Part shown: piece after piece, positions 44,578 through 53,360 of the stretch
Numbering within the stretch: position 1 is the first letter of the stretch
Layout of the letters: the number at the start of each line of letters is the position of its first letter
From: Staphylococcus equorum
GTDB lineage: Bacteria; Bacillota; Bacilli; Staphylococcales; Staphylococcaceae
Direction: 5' to 3'
Assembly: GCF_029531845.1 (NCBI RefSeq)
Contig: NZ_JAMBPV010000007.1
Span: 1-64,000, forward strand
Length of the DNA stretch: 64,000 bases
Program-made: the position numbers and the translations under genes
Notes under the pieces: generated by a model
Seen by the model: only the letters and a program-made list of their open reading frames with translations
The model's database searches: none
Told to the model about the DNA's origin: nothing

Positions 44578-46284
44578 TTATTTGCTATTATTATTTTCGT
44601 CTTTTTTATTATTTCTATATTGTTTGTTTGATTCAGCTTCTTTTTCAGCATTAGTAGTATTTTGTTTATCTTTTTCTAAATCATCTTTTGAATCGTTAGT
44701 GTCATCATCTTCACGCTGTTCAAGTGGAATCGAATAATCTTTATCATCGTCTATATGTGTCATTTTAAAGTGTTTTGTTGGTTCTCTACGCAGTGCACGC
44801 ATCAGTGACACAATCATTAAGAGCAAGATAATAGAGAACGGAAGCCCTGTGACGACAGAAGCGGTTTGTAAACTTGTTAAGCCACCGGCAATTGTCATAG
44901 ACACTGAGATTGCACCGATTAAAATACCCCAAATAATTTTGTGCTTAGTCTTAGGATTTGCTATGCCACCTGTTGCCATGCCCGAGACTATATGTGTTGT
45001 TGAATCAGCACTTGTGACAATAAATATAAATATTAGTGCAATCGCTAATGCACTCGTGATGTCAGCAAGAGGGAATTTAGACAATAATTCAAACAGTGCT
45101 ACGGTGTAATCTTGATCTACAACGTTAGCAATATTATCATTCTCGTTGAGCGCAATTTTAACTGCTGTGCCCCCAAAACCAGCAATCCAAGTAAATGAAA
45201 TTAGCGGTGGAATAATGAGTACGCCAATGATGAATTCTCTTATCGTACGCCCGCGTGAAACACGAGCAACGAATCCGCCAATAAAGGGCGACCATGAAAT
45301 AACCCAAGCCCAATAGAAGACAGTCCATTGTTGAATCCAGCTATTGTCTCCAGTATATGGACTAATACGCAAACTATATTCAATAAAATGGCGTAAATAA
45401 TCACCAATTGCTAAAGTATAAGATTCGAAAATGAATTTTAAATCTCCAAAAACGAACATAAATATAAGGAGCAAGGCACCTAATCCTATATTAATATTAC
45501 TTAGCCATTTGACACCTCTATTTAAACCAGTTACAGCTGAAGTTAAGAAAATAGCTACCATTAAAATAGTGATTGTAATTTTGGTAATATTATTATTAGG
45601 TACATTGAAGACATGTTCTAAACCACCACTAATTTGCATAATACCTAAGCCTATTGAAGTTGCGATGCCCATAACTGTCGCAATAATAGCTAAAATATCG
45701 ATGATGTTTCTGTAAGGACGTTTATATGCTTCACCAAATACAGGCTCCATCGCTGTTGAAATTAAACCGTCACGATTTTTTCTGAATTGGAAATAAGCTA
45801 CAGTAAGACCTGCAATCGCAAATATAGACCACTGTGAAATACCCCAATGGAAAAATGTATAGCCCATAGCGACTCTTGCAGATTCTGCGGATTCATCTGC
45901 AACCGTGCCTGGGAAGGGAGAATGTAAATAATGACTTAATGGTTCAGCCACGCCCCAAAAGACAATCCCTACACCTAAGCCTGCTGAAAATAGCATCCCA
46001 ATCCAAGAATGCATAGAAAACTCAGGCTCTTCATCATCTCTACCTAGTTTAAAGCGTCCATAACGCGATACAGCTAACGCGATTAAAAAGATATCTAAAA
46101 TAAAAATAATAACTAAGAATAACCACCCGAAAGAATTTGATATGTAGTCATAAACTTGTTGTGCATATGTTCCAAACCCCTTTGGGAAAATACCAGCAAC
46201 TAAAGTGATGAGTAAAATGATAGCTACTGAAATTATGTAGACCAAATTACGATTTTTTGTTTTTCTTTTATGCTTATTATTCAT
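44578..46284 (-). CDS. BCCT family transporter (betaine/carnitine/choline type)
   Basis: A 568-residue carrier with twelve predicted helices. It has GMLFSAGLGVGIVFWGVAEPLSHY (Gly-rich helix 3) and the BCCT signature WTVFYWAWVISWSPFIGGFVARVSRGR with its Trp-rich substrate box. The C-terminal cytoplasmic tail (about 495-568) is long and highly charged (DDDTNDSKDDLEKDKQ), the kind of tail that senses osmotic state in BetP. It imports a quaternary-ammonium compound for osmoprotection. A related gene begins at 62816. Confidence 0.9.
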   Translation of the reverse strand: MNNKHKRKTKNRNLVYIISVAIILLITLVAGIFPKGFGTYAQQVYDYISNSFGWLFLVIIFILDIFLIALAVSRYGRFKLGRDDEEPEFSMHSWIGMLFSAGLGVGIVFWGVAEPLSHYLHSPFPGTVADESAESARVAMGYTFFHWGISQWSIFAIAGLTVAYFQFRKNRDGLISTAMEPVFGEAYKRPYRNIIDILAIIATVMGIATSIGLGIMQISGGLEHVFNVPNNNITKITITILMVAIFLTSAVTGLNRGVKWLSNINIGLGALLLIFMFVFGDLKFIFESYTLAIGDYLRHFIEYSLRISPYTGDNSWIQQWTVFYWAWVISWSPFIGGFVARVSRGRTIREFIIGVLIIPPLISFTWIAGFGGTAVKIALNENDNIANVVDQDYTVALFELLSKFPLADITSALAIALIFIFIVTSADSTTHIVSGMATGGIANPKTKHKIIWGILIGAISVSMTIAGGLTSLQTASVVTGLPFSIILLLMIVSLMRALRREPTKHFKMTHIDDDKDYSIPLEQREDDDTNDSKDDLEKDKQNTTNAEKEAESNKQYRNNKKDENNNSK

Positions 46285-46486
46285 GGCGTTTTATAATCAT
46301 TCCTTTGTTTATTTAGACTATAATTACATACCCTTATTATTATTTGGCTATTCATTGGACTAAATTCATTTATTGTAAGTATTTAAATACAATAGAATAG
46401 ATTGAACAACGATATTATTGCATAACGTTATTTGTGAGGGGTATAGAATTAACAAAGGAAGAAGTAAATTCCTGAGGAGGAAAATT

Positions 46487-47107
46487 ATGAAAAGAACTGT
46501 GGAAAAAATATTAACCTGGGTAGGCATAATCCTACAGTTTATCTTAATATTTTTAATGGCTATCGTTACACCATTTTTAAATGATGCGAGTGTAAAAGAG
46601 ACACTCATACAATCAATGAATAATAATCAAGAATTTAATCAGGTATCAAGTCAGATGACACCATCACAATTACTAGATATGGCGAGTAGCTTGTTTATTG
46701 TAGCTTTAGGAGCGGTTATCGTATGTACAATTATCGCGATTATATTTGCATTATTAATTGATAAAATTCCTAAAGTATCAGGCGTTGTACTAATATTAAT
46801 TGCAATTGTTACAGTATTTACATTTAATTGGATTACTGCATTATTGTGGTTAGTTGCGGGTATTTTATTATTAGTAAGAAAAGCGCATAAACCGAGCTAT
46901 GAAGCTGTTACTAATTCAAACAATAGAAGCAATACAGAGAATGATTACCAAGAGCGAAATAGTGAAATAAAAGACGAATCTCCAGAACGCCATACAGGGG
47001 ATAGAGATGTTAGAGATCAGGATAAACTAAGCGATGGCAAAGATGAAGCAGTATCGTCTTCTGATGAGCATACGTATCAACGTCGACAAGACCGTAAAGA
47101 TAAATAA
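46487..47107 (+). CDS. DUF4064-like membrane protein with charged tail
   Basis: A 206-residue protein. Helix 1 is ILTWVGIILQFILIFLMAIV, a short loop (NDASVKETLIQSMNNNQEF) follows, then three closely spaced helices (about 66-140). A long hydrophilic Asp/Glu/Arg/Ser-rich tail occupies about 145-206 and is probably cytoplasmic and disordered. The arrangement matches the DUF4064 family common in staphylococci; function unknown. GAGGAGG before the ATG at 46487 selects this start over 46418. Confidence 0.75.
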   Translation: MKRTVEKILTWVGIILQFILIFLMAIVTPFLNDASVKETLIQSMNNNQEFNQVSSQMTPSQLLDMASSLFIVALGAVIVCTIIAIIFALLIDKIPKVSGVVLILIAIVTVFTFNWITALLWLVAGILLLVRKAHKPSYEAVTNSNNRSNTENDYQERNSEIKDESPERHTGDRDVRDQDKLSDGKDEAVSSSDEHTYQRRQDRKDK

Positions 47108-47202
47108 AAAGTGAACAATGGCATTTGAAGATATTAAATAAAAAATTTTCATGACAAGCATAGATTAATGGATCAATAACACTATGCAATGATAAAACAA
47201 AG

Positions 47203-47246
47203 AAAGAGGACTAGCTGCATTTTGTAATCAGCTAGTCCTCTTTTTA
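47203..47246. terminator. Bidirectional terminator, DUF4064 gene / acyltransferase gene
   Basis: Perfect 15-bp stem AAAGAGGACTAGCTG / CAGCTAGTCCTCTTT with T-rich sequence on each side. Confidence 0.88.
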
Positions 47247-47302
47247 ATAGTTGGATTTGACTTATATAATTGTTCATTATAATTCGTTAATTTACGAAAT
47301 TA

Positions 47303-48373
47303 TTAATCCATTTTGTCGTGTTTATAACTCTCATATACTTTGTCATAATTGATGTGTCCAATACCGCCTACCATAAATTTTCCGAGTTTGAATAAGTTAA
47401 ATACATAAGCTAGACAAACTGATATTGTAACTGTGAGGATGAAAGTGAAAGCAATATTTCTTAATGAACTATCTGCTCTCAATAAACCTAAATCATGCAC
47501 AAAGAAGTAATGAACTAAATATATACAGAATGAATAGTTACTTATAAATAATACGAATTTTGGTACATATTTTACATAGGAGGAGAATAAGAAAAATAGC
47601 AAGATCACCATTGTGACATAAAATGGTATATCAAAGCGTTTAGATTCCACCCAAGTACTAACACCGAATAAATAGTTACTAACTAATATACCTGCTGACA
47701 AAATTGTGCCAAAAATAATAAGCCAAGTATATTTTTTAATATTTTTCATGAAGGTTTCATAATAGATGCCTGTATAAAAGCCAAGTAAGAAATAACTAAT
47801 CCAACCTAAAAAGAGCATCCAACCTTCTCTCCCCCAAAACAATCCTAAAATCGGATTTTCTGATGGGGGCACAAATTCTCTAAATGCCCAATACAATGTG
47901 GCGAATATTGTTGCACCAATAATTACAGGAATAGGTTTCCATTTAATTATGTATTTAGCAAAGAGAATATGTAATATATAGAATTGGAAAATAATTACAA
48001 TGAAGTATGTGACAGCGCCACCGTGGAACATCGTATTTGTAACATGTCTAAAGTAATCTTCTAATGTCTCAGGTTCAAAATAAAAATATGAGATAGCTAG
48101 ATTAACCACGATATATGGGATACCTAAATAAATTAATTTGTTTTTAAAGAAACCAGGTTTTGTTTTAACATGATAATTTTTCGCTAATAAAAATTCTGAA
48201 ATGAATACAAATAATGGCGTACTAAACATTAGCAATAATTGAAATATTCTAATGGCAGTACCATGTCCTACAAAATCCATTTTGGAAAATGTAGTTGTAA
48301 TCGCATGAATGAGAACAATACTTAAACAAGCTATAGTACGCATCCAAAAAATAACAGACGTATATGTTTTCAT
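47303..48373 (-). CDS. Acyltransferase 3 family membrane protein (IcaC-like)
   Basis: A 356-residue protein with about ten helices. The N-terminal FWMRTIACLSIVLIHAITTTF carries the conserved Arg and the His of the acyltransferase 3 family, and NYSFCIYLVHYFFVHD near residue 285 is another family block. It resembles IcaC, which O-succinylates poly-N-acetylglucosamine, but no icaA, B or D is next to it. A role in modifying another surface polymer is equally possible. Confidence 0.75.
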   Translation of the reverse strand: MKTYTSVIFWMRTIACLSIVLIHAITTTFSKMDFVGHGTAIRIFQLLLMFSTPLFVFISEFLLAKNYHVKTKPGFFKNKLIYLGIPYIVVNLAISYFYFEPETLEDYFRHVTNTMFHGGAVTYFIVIIFQFYILHILFAKYIIKWKPIPVIIGATIFATLYWAFREFVPPSENPILGLFWGREGWMLFLGWISYFLLGFYTGIYYETFMKNIKKYTWLIIFGTILSAGILVSNYLFGVSTWVESKRFDIPFYVTMVILLFFLFSSYVKYVPKFVLFISNYSFCIYLVHYFFVHDLGLLRADSSLRNIAFTFILTVTISVCLAYVFNLFKLGKFMVGGIGHINYDKVYESYKHDKMD

Positions 48374-48710
48374 AAATAGCTTAACCTCTCGATTGTTCTT
48401 TTATTTTTGAAATAAATATTGATATGATTATATTCAAGTTTAAATAATAACATACGTAATGAGAATTCAGTGTAAATATTAGAATAAAATTTATTAAATT
48501 AGCATTTACTATTTATATATTACTAACAATAAATATCAATGAATATAATATCAAATTTTAGGGAATAATGCGAAATAGGCGAGATACGATTTAATTAAAA
48601 AAAGTGTTTGTAAGCGATTGCATTTGTAGTGTGATACAGATACAATAAAATCAAGAATGGAATAATTCCATTTGTGTTTTCTATTTACAAACTTACATGG
48701 GGGTAGAAAA
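48374..48710. other. 337-base intergenic region upstream of rocA
   Basis: A divergent control region. Apart from the cre site at 48608-48622 it is plain AT-rich DNA, with no reading frame and no stable hairpin that I can see. Confidence 0.5.
48608..48622 (+). promoter_or_regulatory. CcpA cre site upstream of rocA
   Basis: TTGTAAGCGATTGCA fits the cre consensus WTGNAANCGNWNNCW at every defined position, about 90 bases before the gene. Repression by CcpA in glucose is known for proline/arginine catabolic genes in staphylococci. Confidence 0.75.
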
Positions 48711-50255
48711 ATGGTAGTTAATTATCAGAATGAACCAGGTATCGATTTTACAGACAGTAAAAATGTAGAATCATTTAAAGAGGCTTTAAAGAAAGTTAAA
48801 GGTGAATTAAATAAAAAAGTTCCTTTAGTAATTAATGGGGAAGAAATATTTACCAAAGATACGTATCAATCTATCAACCCTGCCAATACTACTGAAGTTA
48901 TTGCAGAAGTTTCAAAAGCAACTCAAGCAGATGTAGATAAAGCATTTGAGTCTGCAAACGAAGCTTATAAATCATGGAAGAAATGGTCACACAAAGATCG
49001 TGCTGAATTTTTACTTAGAGTATCGGCAATTATTAGACGTCGTAAGGAAGAAATCTCAGCAGTGATGGTTTACGAAGCAGGTAAACCATGGGATGAAGCT
49101 GTAGGTGATGCAGCAGAAGGTATTGATTTCATTGAATATTATGCGAGATCAATGATGGAATTAGCGGATGGCAAACCAACATTGGATAGAGAAGGAGAAC
49201 ATAATAAATACTTCTACAAACCAATTGGTACTGGTGTTACAATTCCACCATGGAACTTCCCGTTCGCAATTATGGCTGGTACGACATTAGCACCAGTAGT
49301 TGCAGGGAACACAGTACTTTTAAAACCAGCAGAAGATACACCATTAACTGCATATAAATTAATTGAAATTTTAGAAGAAGCTGGATTACCAAAAGGTGTC
49401 GTTAACTTTGTACCAGGCGATCCAAAAGAAATCGGTGACTATCTTGTAGATAGCGTACACACGCATTTTGTAACTTTCACAGGTTCACTTGCTACAGGTA
49501 CTCGAATTTTTGAAAGAGCTGCAAAAGTACAAAAAGGACAACAGTTCTTAAAACGTGTTATTGCTGAGATGGGTGGTAAAGACGCGATCGTAGTCGATAA
49601 AGATAGCGACACTGATTTAGCAGCAGAATCTATTGTAACTTCAGCATTTGGTTTCTCAGGACAGAAATGTTCAGCATGTTCTCGTGCAATCGTACACAAA
49701 GATGTATATGATGAAGTATTGAAAAAATCAGTTGAATTAACTAAGAATTTAACATTAGGCAATACTGAGAATAACACGAACATGGGACCAGTTATTAACA
49801 AAAAACAATTCGACAAAATTAAAAATTATATTGAAATTGGTAGTAAAGAAGGTAAATTAGAGTTCGGTGGTGGTACGGATGGTACTACTGGATACTTTAT
49901 TGAACCTACAATTATCTCAGACTTAAAATCAAATGACCAAATCATGCAAGAAGAAATCTTTGGTCCAGTTGTTGGCTTTGTTAAAGGCAATGACTTTGAA
50001 GAACTATTAGAAATTGCTAATGATACAGATTATGGTTTAACAGGCGCTGTAATTACTAATAATCGTGAAAACTGGATTCATGCAGTTGAAGAATACGATG
50101 TTGGTAACTTATACCTTAACCGTGGATGTACTGCGGCAGTTGTTGGTTATCACCCATTCGGTGGTTTCAAAATGTCAGGTACTGATGCTAAGACAGGTAG
50201 CCCTGATTATCTATTAAACTTTTTAGAACAAAAAGTCGTTTCAGAAATGTTCTAA
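48711..50255 (+). CDS. rocA: L-glutamate gamma-semialdehyde dehydrogenase
   Basis: A 514-residue aldehyde dehydrogenase of the RocA/PruA type. It has [13 protein letters not shown] (NAD site), [28 protein letters not shown] (general-base Glu) and [12 protein letters not shown] with the catalytic Cys. [11 protein letters not shown] and [17 protein letters not shown] follow. It oxidises glutamate semialdehyde (P5C) to glutamate, the last step of proline and arginine breakdown. GGGGG just before the ATG at 48711 supports the start. A strong cre site lies upstream. Confidence 0.93.
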   Translation: MVVNYQNEPGIDFTDSKNVESFKEALKKVKGELNKKVPLVINGEEIFTKDTYQSINPANTTEVIAEVSKATQADVDKAFESANEAYKSWKKWSHKDRAEFLLRVSAIIRRRKEEISAVMVYEAGKPWDEAVGDAAEGIDFIEYYARSMMELADGKPTLDREGEHNKYFYKPIGTGVTIPPWNFPFAIMAGTTLAPVVAGNTVLLKPAEDTPLTAYKLIEILEEAGLPKGVVNFVPGDPKEIGDYLVDSVHTHFVTFTGSLATGTRIFERAAKVQKGQQFLKRVIAEMGGKDAIVVDKDSDTDLAAESIVTSAFGFSGQKCSACSRAIVHKDVYDEVLKKSVELTKNLTLGNTENNTNMGPVINKKQFDKIKNYIEIGSKEGKLEFGGGTDGTTGYFIEPTIISDLKSNDQIMQEEIFGPVVGFVKGNDFEELLEIANDTDYGLTGAVITNNRENWIHAVEEYDVGNLYLNRGCTAAVVGYHPFGGFKMSGTDAKTGSPDYLLNFLEQKVVSEMF

Positions 50256-50277
50256 ACTAAAATTATAAAGTCATTTA

Positions 50278-50316
50278 AAAAGCCGCTCATTGCATTGCAG
50301 TGAGTGGCTTTTTTGC
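50278..50316. terminator. Terminator of rocA
   Basis: Stem AAAGCCGCTCA / TGAGTGGCTTT with one G-U pair, followed by TTTTG; convergent with the TetR gene. Confidence 0.8.
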
Positions 50317-50318
50317 TG

Positions 50319-50873
50319 TTATACATCTTTTACTTTGATATTAATCATTTTATGAAAAATTTCGTCTATTTCGTGTGCTGGACGTTTAATATTATGATCA
50401 CGCATCCACTCCATAAAACCGAGTAAGCTTGAGCCATACATATAAAATATCAGTTCGATTGGAACACTTGAATCTACAGAAATACGTGAGACATTATCTT
50501 TAATGTCATTTTGTAATACACGGATAAAATAATTTGTAATCGTACGTTCAAATTCTTTGTCGTCTTTTTGCTTTTCTGTAATCCGTTCCATTCCGTTCAC
50601 GTTATCAAAAGTGGTTTGCATAGTAGAAATTGGAGAGTTAATACGTTCTTTTAAATCTATAGAAAAATAATCTTTGGTTAAATCAGTGATTAAATAGATA
50701 AGTAAATCATATTTATCATAAAAATGTTTATAAAAAGTAGTGCGATGGACCAATGCAAAATCACAAATTTGTTTAACTGTTATTGTAGAGAATGCTTGTT
50801 TTTCTATTAGTTCATAAAGGCTTTGGGAAAGCGACAGTTTTGTCTTTATAACACGCAAGTCTTTTTCATTCAT
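50319..50873 (-). CDS. TetR family regulator, FarR-like
   Basis: A 184-residue TetR protein with HTH ITVKQICDFALVHRTTFYKHFYDKYDLLIYL (about 29-59). It is divergent from the MMPL exporter gene at 51036, the arrangement of farR/farE in S. aureus, where FarR controls fatty-acid efflux. Three TTTAAACTA-type elements lie in the shared intergenic region. I recall the start of the S. aureus protein as similar, but no alignment was run. Confidence 0.82.
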   Translation of the reverse strand: MNEKDLRVIKTKLSLSQSLYELIEKQAFSTITVKQICDFALVHRTTFYKHFYDKYDLLIYLITDLTKDYFSIDLKERINSPISTMQTTFDNVNGMERITEKQKDDKEFERTITNYFIRVLQNDIKDNVSRISVDSSVPIELIFYMYGSSLLGFMEWMRDHNIKRPAHEIDEIFHKMINIKVKDV

Positions 50874-50891
50874 ACTACATTTCTCCTTATT

Positions 50892-51006
50892 TGTAGTTTA
50901 AATTAATAATTTTAATTAATTACCACTTTTTTAAGGCAGGCGTAAGAATTAGTATGTTACTATAAATGTGTAACAAAAATTTAAACTACATTGTATGTTT
51001 AAACTA
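50892..51006. promoter_or_regulatory. Three TTTAAACTA-type operators between farR-like and farE-like genes
   Basis: TAGTTTAAA at 50894-50902 (inverted), TTTAAACTA at 50980-50988 and again at 50998-51006, all agreeing with the TAGWTTA core described for S. aureus FarR. The first lies close to the regulator gene, and the last two, 18 bases apart, lie just before the exporter gene. This is the expected pattern for dual control. Confidence 0.6.
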
Positions 51007-51035
51007 TAACGTTGATTAAATAAGGAGGCAATAGT

Positions 51036-53222
51036 TTGGCAAAGTTTTTGTATAAATTAGGTTCATTTATTGCTAAGCATAAATGGTGGAGTATTGTTGC
51101 ATGGTTGATTTTACTTGTAGCAATTATAATACCGCTTACTTTAAATTCACCTAAATTTGATAATGATATCACTATGAATGGTCTGCAATCGCTTGATACA
51201 AATGAGAAACTCGAGGATGAATTTAACCAGGATAGTGAAAAAGCACAAATTAGAATTGTGCTTAAAAGTGACGCGAAAAACGGCATTATTAAGCAAGATA
51301 TAACACAAGATGTCAAAAAGGCTTTGAAAGATATTAAAGATGATGACAAAGATGTTAAAAATGTTACAGATCCTTATGATAATAAACAAATTAGTGAAGA
51401 TAAAACAACCGCATTTGCGGATGTGAATTATGATGTCAAAGTTACATCATTACAAGAAAGTTCTAAAGATAACATCAAAAATAAAATCGATAAAATAGAA
51501 GAGGACCATAATGTACAGGCTGAATTAATGGGTACAGGCATGGAATCCACAGAAATCGGTGGTTCTTCTGAGTTAATTGGTATAATTGTAGCATTTGTAG
51601 TGCTGTTAATTACATTTGGTTCAATTATAGCGGCAGGTATGCCTATCATTAGTGCATTAATTGGTTTAGGCACGGGTGTAGGTATTATTTCTTTACTTAC
51701 ATATGTATTTGATATTCCAAATATAACATTGACTTTAGCTGTTATGATTGGAATAGCAGTAGGTATAGATTATGCGTTGTTTATATTATTTAGATATCGA
51801 CAAATTATGCGAACAGAACCTAACCACATCAAAGCAATTGGTTTAGCAGTAGGTACAGCTGGTAGTGCAGTCATATTTGCTGGTTTAACTGTAATCATTG
51901 CAGTTTGTGGACTATCACTTGTTGGCATTGATTTCCTAGCAATCATGGGGTTCGCATCTGCTATTAGTGTATTTGTTGCGGTAGTGAGTGCACTCACTTT
52001 ATTACCAGCATTGATTAGTATTTTCCATAAAAAAATAAAACCGAAACGAATGAAATCAGAGTTTAAAGGCGATGTTGATACAGGTTGGTCAAAATTCGTT
52101 CTCGGCAAACCATTATTAGCAATATTAATTGGTTTAATTATTTTAATACTAGTAGCAATACCAGTTAAAGACATGCGCTTAGGAATCCCAGACGATGGTA
52201 TGAAAGCTTCAGATTCTACTCAAAAGAAAGCTTATGAAATCGTTTCGGATAAATTTGGCGAAGGTTTTAATGGACAAATTGCCATGCTAGTGAACGTTAA
52301 AGATAAGAAAGATAATCCTCAAGCCTTACAAAAAGCCTTGAAAGATATGAATAAAGATATTAACGACATGGATAATGTAGAATTGGTTACAGAACCACAA
52401 TTAAGTGGTAGTAAGGATTACGCTATGATGGCGGTCATTCCTAAAAAAGGACCGAACGCAGAATCTACAAACACCTTAGTACATGACTTGAGAGATTATA
52501 ACGATAAAGCAAAAGACAATTACGACTTCAAGACTGAGGTAGCTGGTCAGAGTGTAATTAATATAGATATGTCTCAAAAATTAAATGAGGCAATTCCATT
52601 ATTTGCTGGTGTAATCGTAGCCTTGGCATTTATCTTATTAATGGTTGTTTTCCGTTCGATTATTATTCCGTTAAAAGCAGTGCTCGGATTCGTACTATCA
52701 CTGGCAGCGACACTCGGTTTTACAACATTAATCATGCAAGAAGGATTTATGGCTGGCTTGTTTGGTGTTGATACTACTGGACCATTACTCGCATTTTTAC
52801 CAGTAATTGTAATAGGTTTATTATTTGGCCTAGCTATGGATTATGAAGTGTTCTTGATGTCACGTATACATGAAGAATATAGTGTTACACGTGACAATGA
52901 ACATTCTATAAAAGTAGGTATTAAAGAAAGTGGACCAGTCATTGTTGCAGCAGCATTGATTATGTTCAGTGTGTTCATCGCATTCGTGTTCCAAGAGGAT
53001 GTCATGATTAAATCAATGGGCTTAGCACTTGGGTTTGGTGTATTATTTGATGCAATTATCGTACGATTAATGTTAGTGCCTGCACTAACTAAATTATTTG
53101 GTAAAGCATCATGGTATATGCCAGCGTGGTTAAATAGAATCTTGCCAAGTATTGACATTGAAGGTCATGAGTTAAAAAAAGATCTTGAATCAACACATAA
53201 AGCGAAAAATAAAGAGCAGTAA
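51036..53222 (+). CDS. MMPL/RND family exporter, FarE-like
   Basis: A 728-residue MMPL protein with twelve helices and two large extracellular loops (about 35-180 and 380-515). Two sterol-sensing-like bundles contain AVMIGIAVGIDYALFILFRYR and VIGLLFGLAMDYEVFLMSRI; the Asp-Tyr pairs are the proton-relay residues of this family. The start is TTG, with AAGGAGG seven bases before it. Divergent from a FarR-like gene, it probably exports unsaturated free fatty acids. Confidence 0.85.
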   Translation: MAKFLYKLGSFIAKHKWWSIVAWLILLVAIIIPLTLNSPKFDNDITMNGLQSLDTNEKLEDEFNQDSEKAQIRIVLKSDAKNGIIKQDITQDVKKALKDIKDDDKDVKNVTDPYDNKQISEDKTTAFADVNYDVKVTSLQESSKDNIKNKIDKIEEDHNVQAELMGTGMESTEIGGSSELIGIIVAFVVLLITFGSIIAAGMPIISALIGLGTGVGIISLLTYVFDIPNITLTLAVMIGIAVGIDYALFILFRYRQIMRTEPNHIKAIGLAVGTAGSAVIFAGLTVIIAVCGLSLVGIDFLAIMGFASAISVFVAVVSALTLLPALISIFHKKIKPKRMKSEFKGDVDTGWSKFVLGKPLLAILIGLIILILVAIPVKDMRLGIPDDGMKASDSTQKKAYEIVSDKFGEGFNGQIAMLVNVKDKKDNPQALQKALKDMNKDINDMDNVELVTEPQLSGSKDYAMMAVIPKKGPNAESTNTLVHDLRDYNDKAKDNYDFKTEVAGQSVINIDMSQKLNEAIPLFAGVIVALAFILLMVVFRSIIIPLKAVLGFVLSLAATLGFTTLIMQEGFMAGLFGVDTTGPLLAFLPVIVIGLLFGLAMDYEVFLMSRIHEEYSVTRDNEHSIKVGIKESGPVIVAAALIMFSVFIAFVFQEDVMIKSMGLALGFGVLFDAIIVRLMLVPALTKLFGKASWYMPAWLNRILPSIDIEGHELKKDLESTHKAKNKEQ

Positions 53223-53248
53223 AAAATATTGCTTATAGTAAAAATTTG

Positions 53249-53280
53249 CAGTCTGACAATTATGTCAGGCTGCTTTTTTG
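53249..53280 (+). terminator. Terminator of the FarE-like gene
   Basis: Stem CAGTCTGACA / TGTCAGGCTG with one G-U pair, followed by CTTTTTTG. Confidence 0.8.
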
Positions 53281-53360
53281 TCTAAAGATTAACAAATTTT
53301 AAATTATAATTGAATAATTGGGGATTTTCATTAAAATATTTAATTATAACGAGGTGAATC

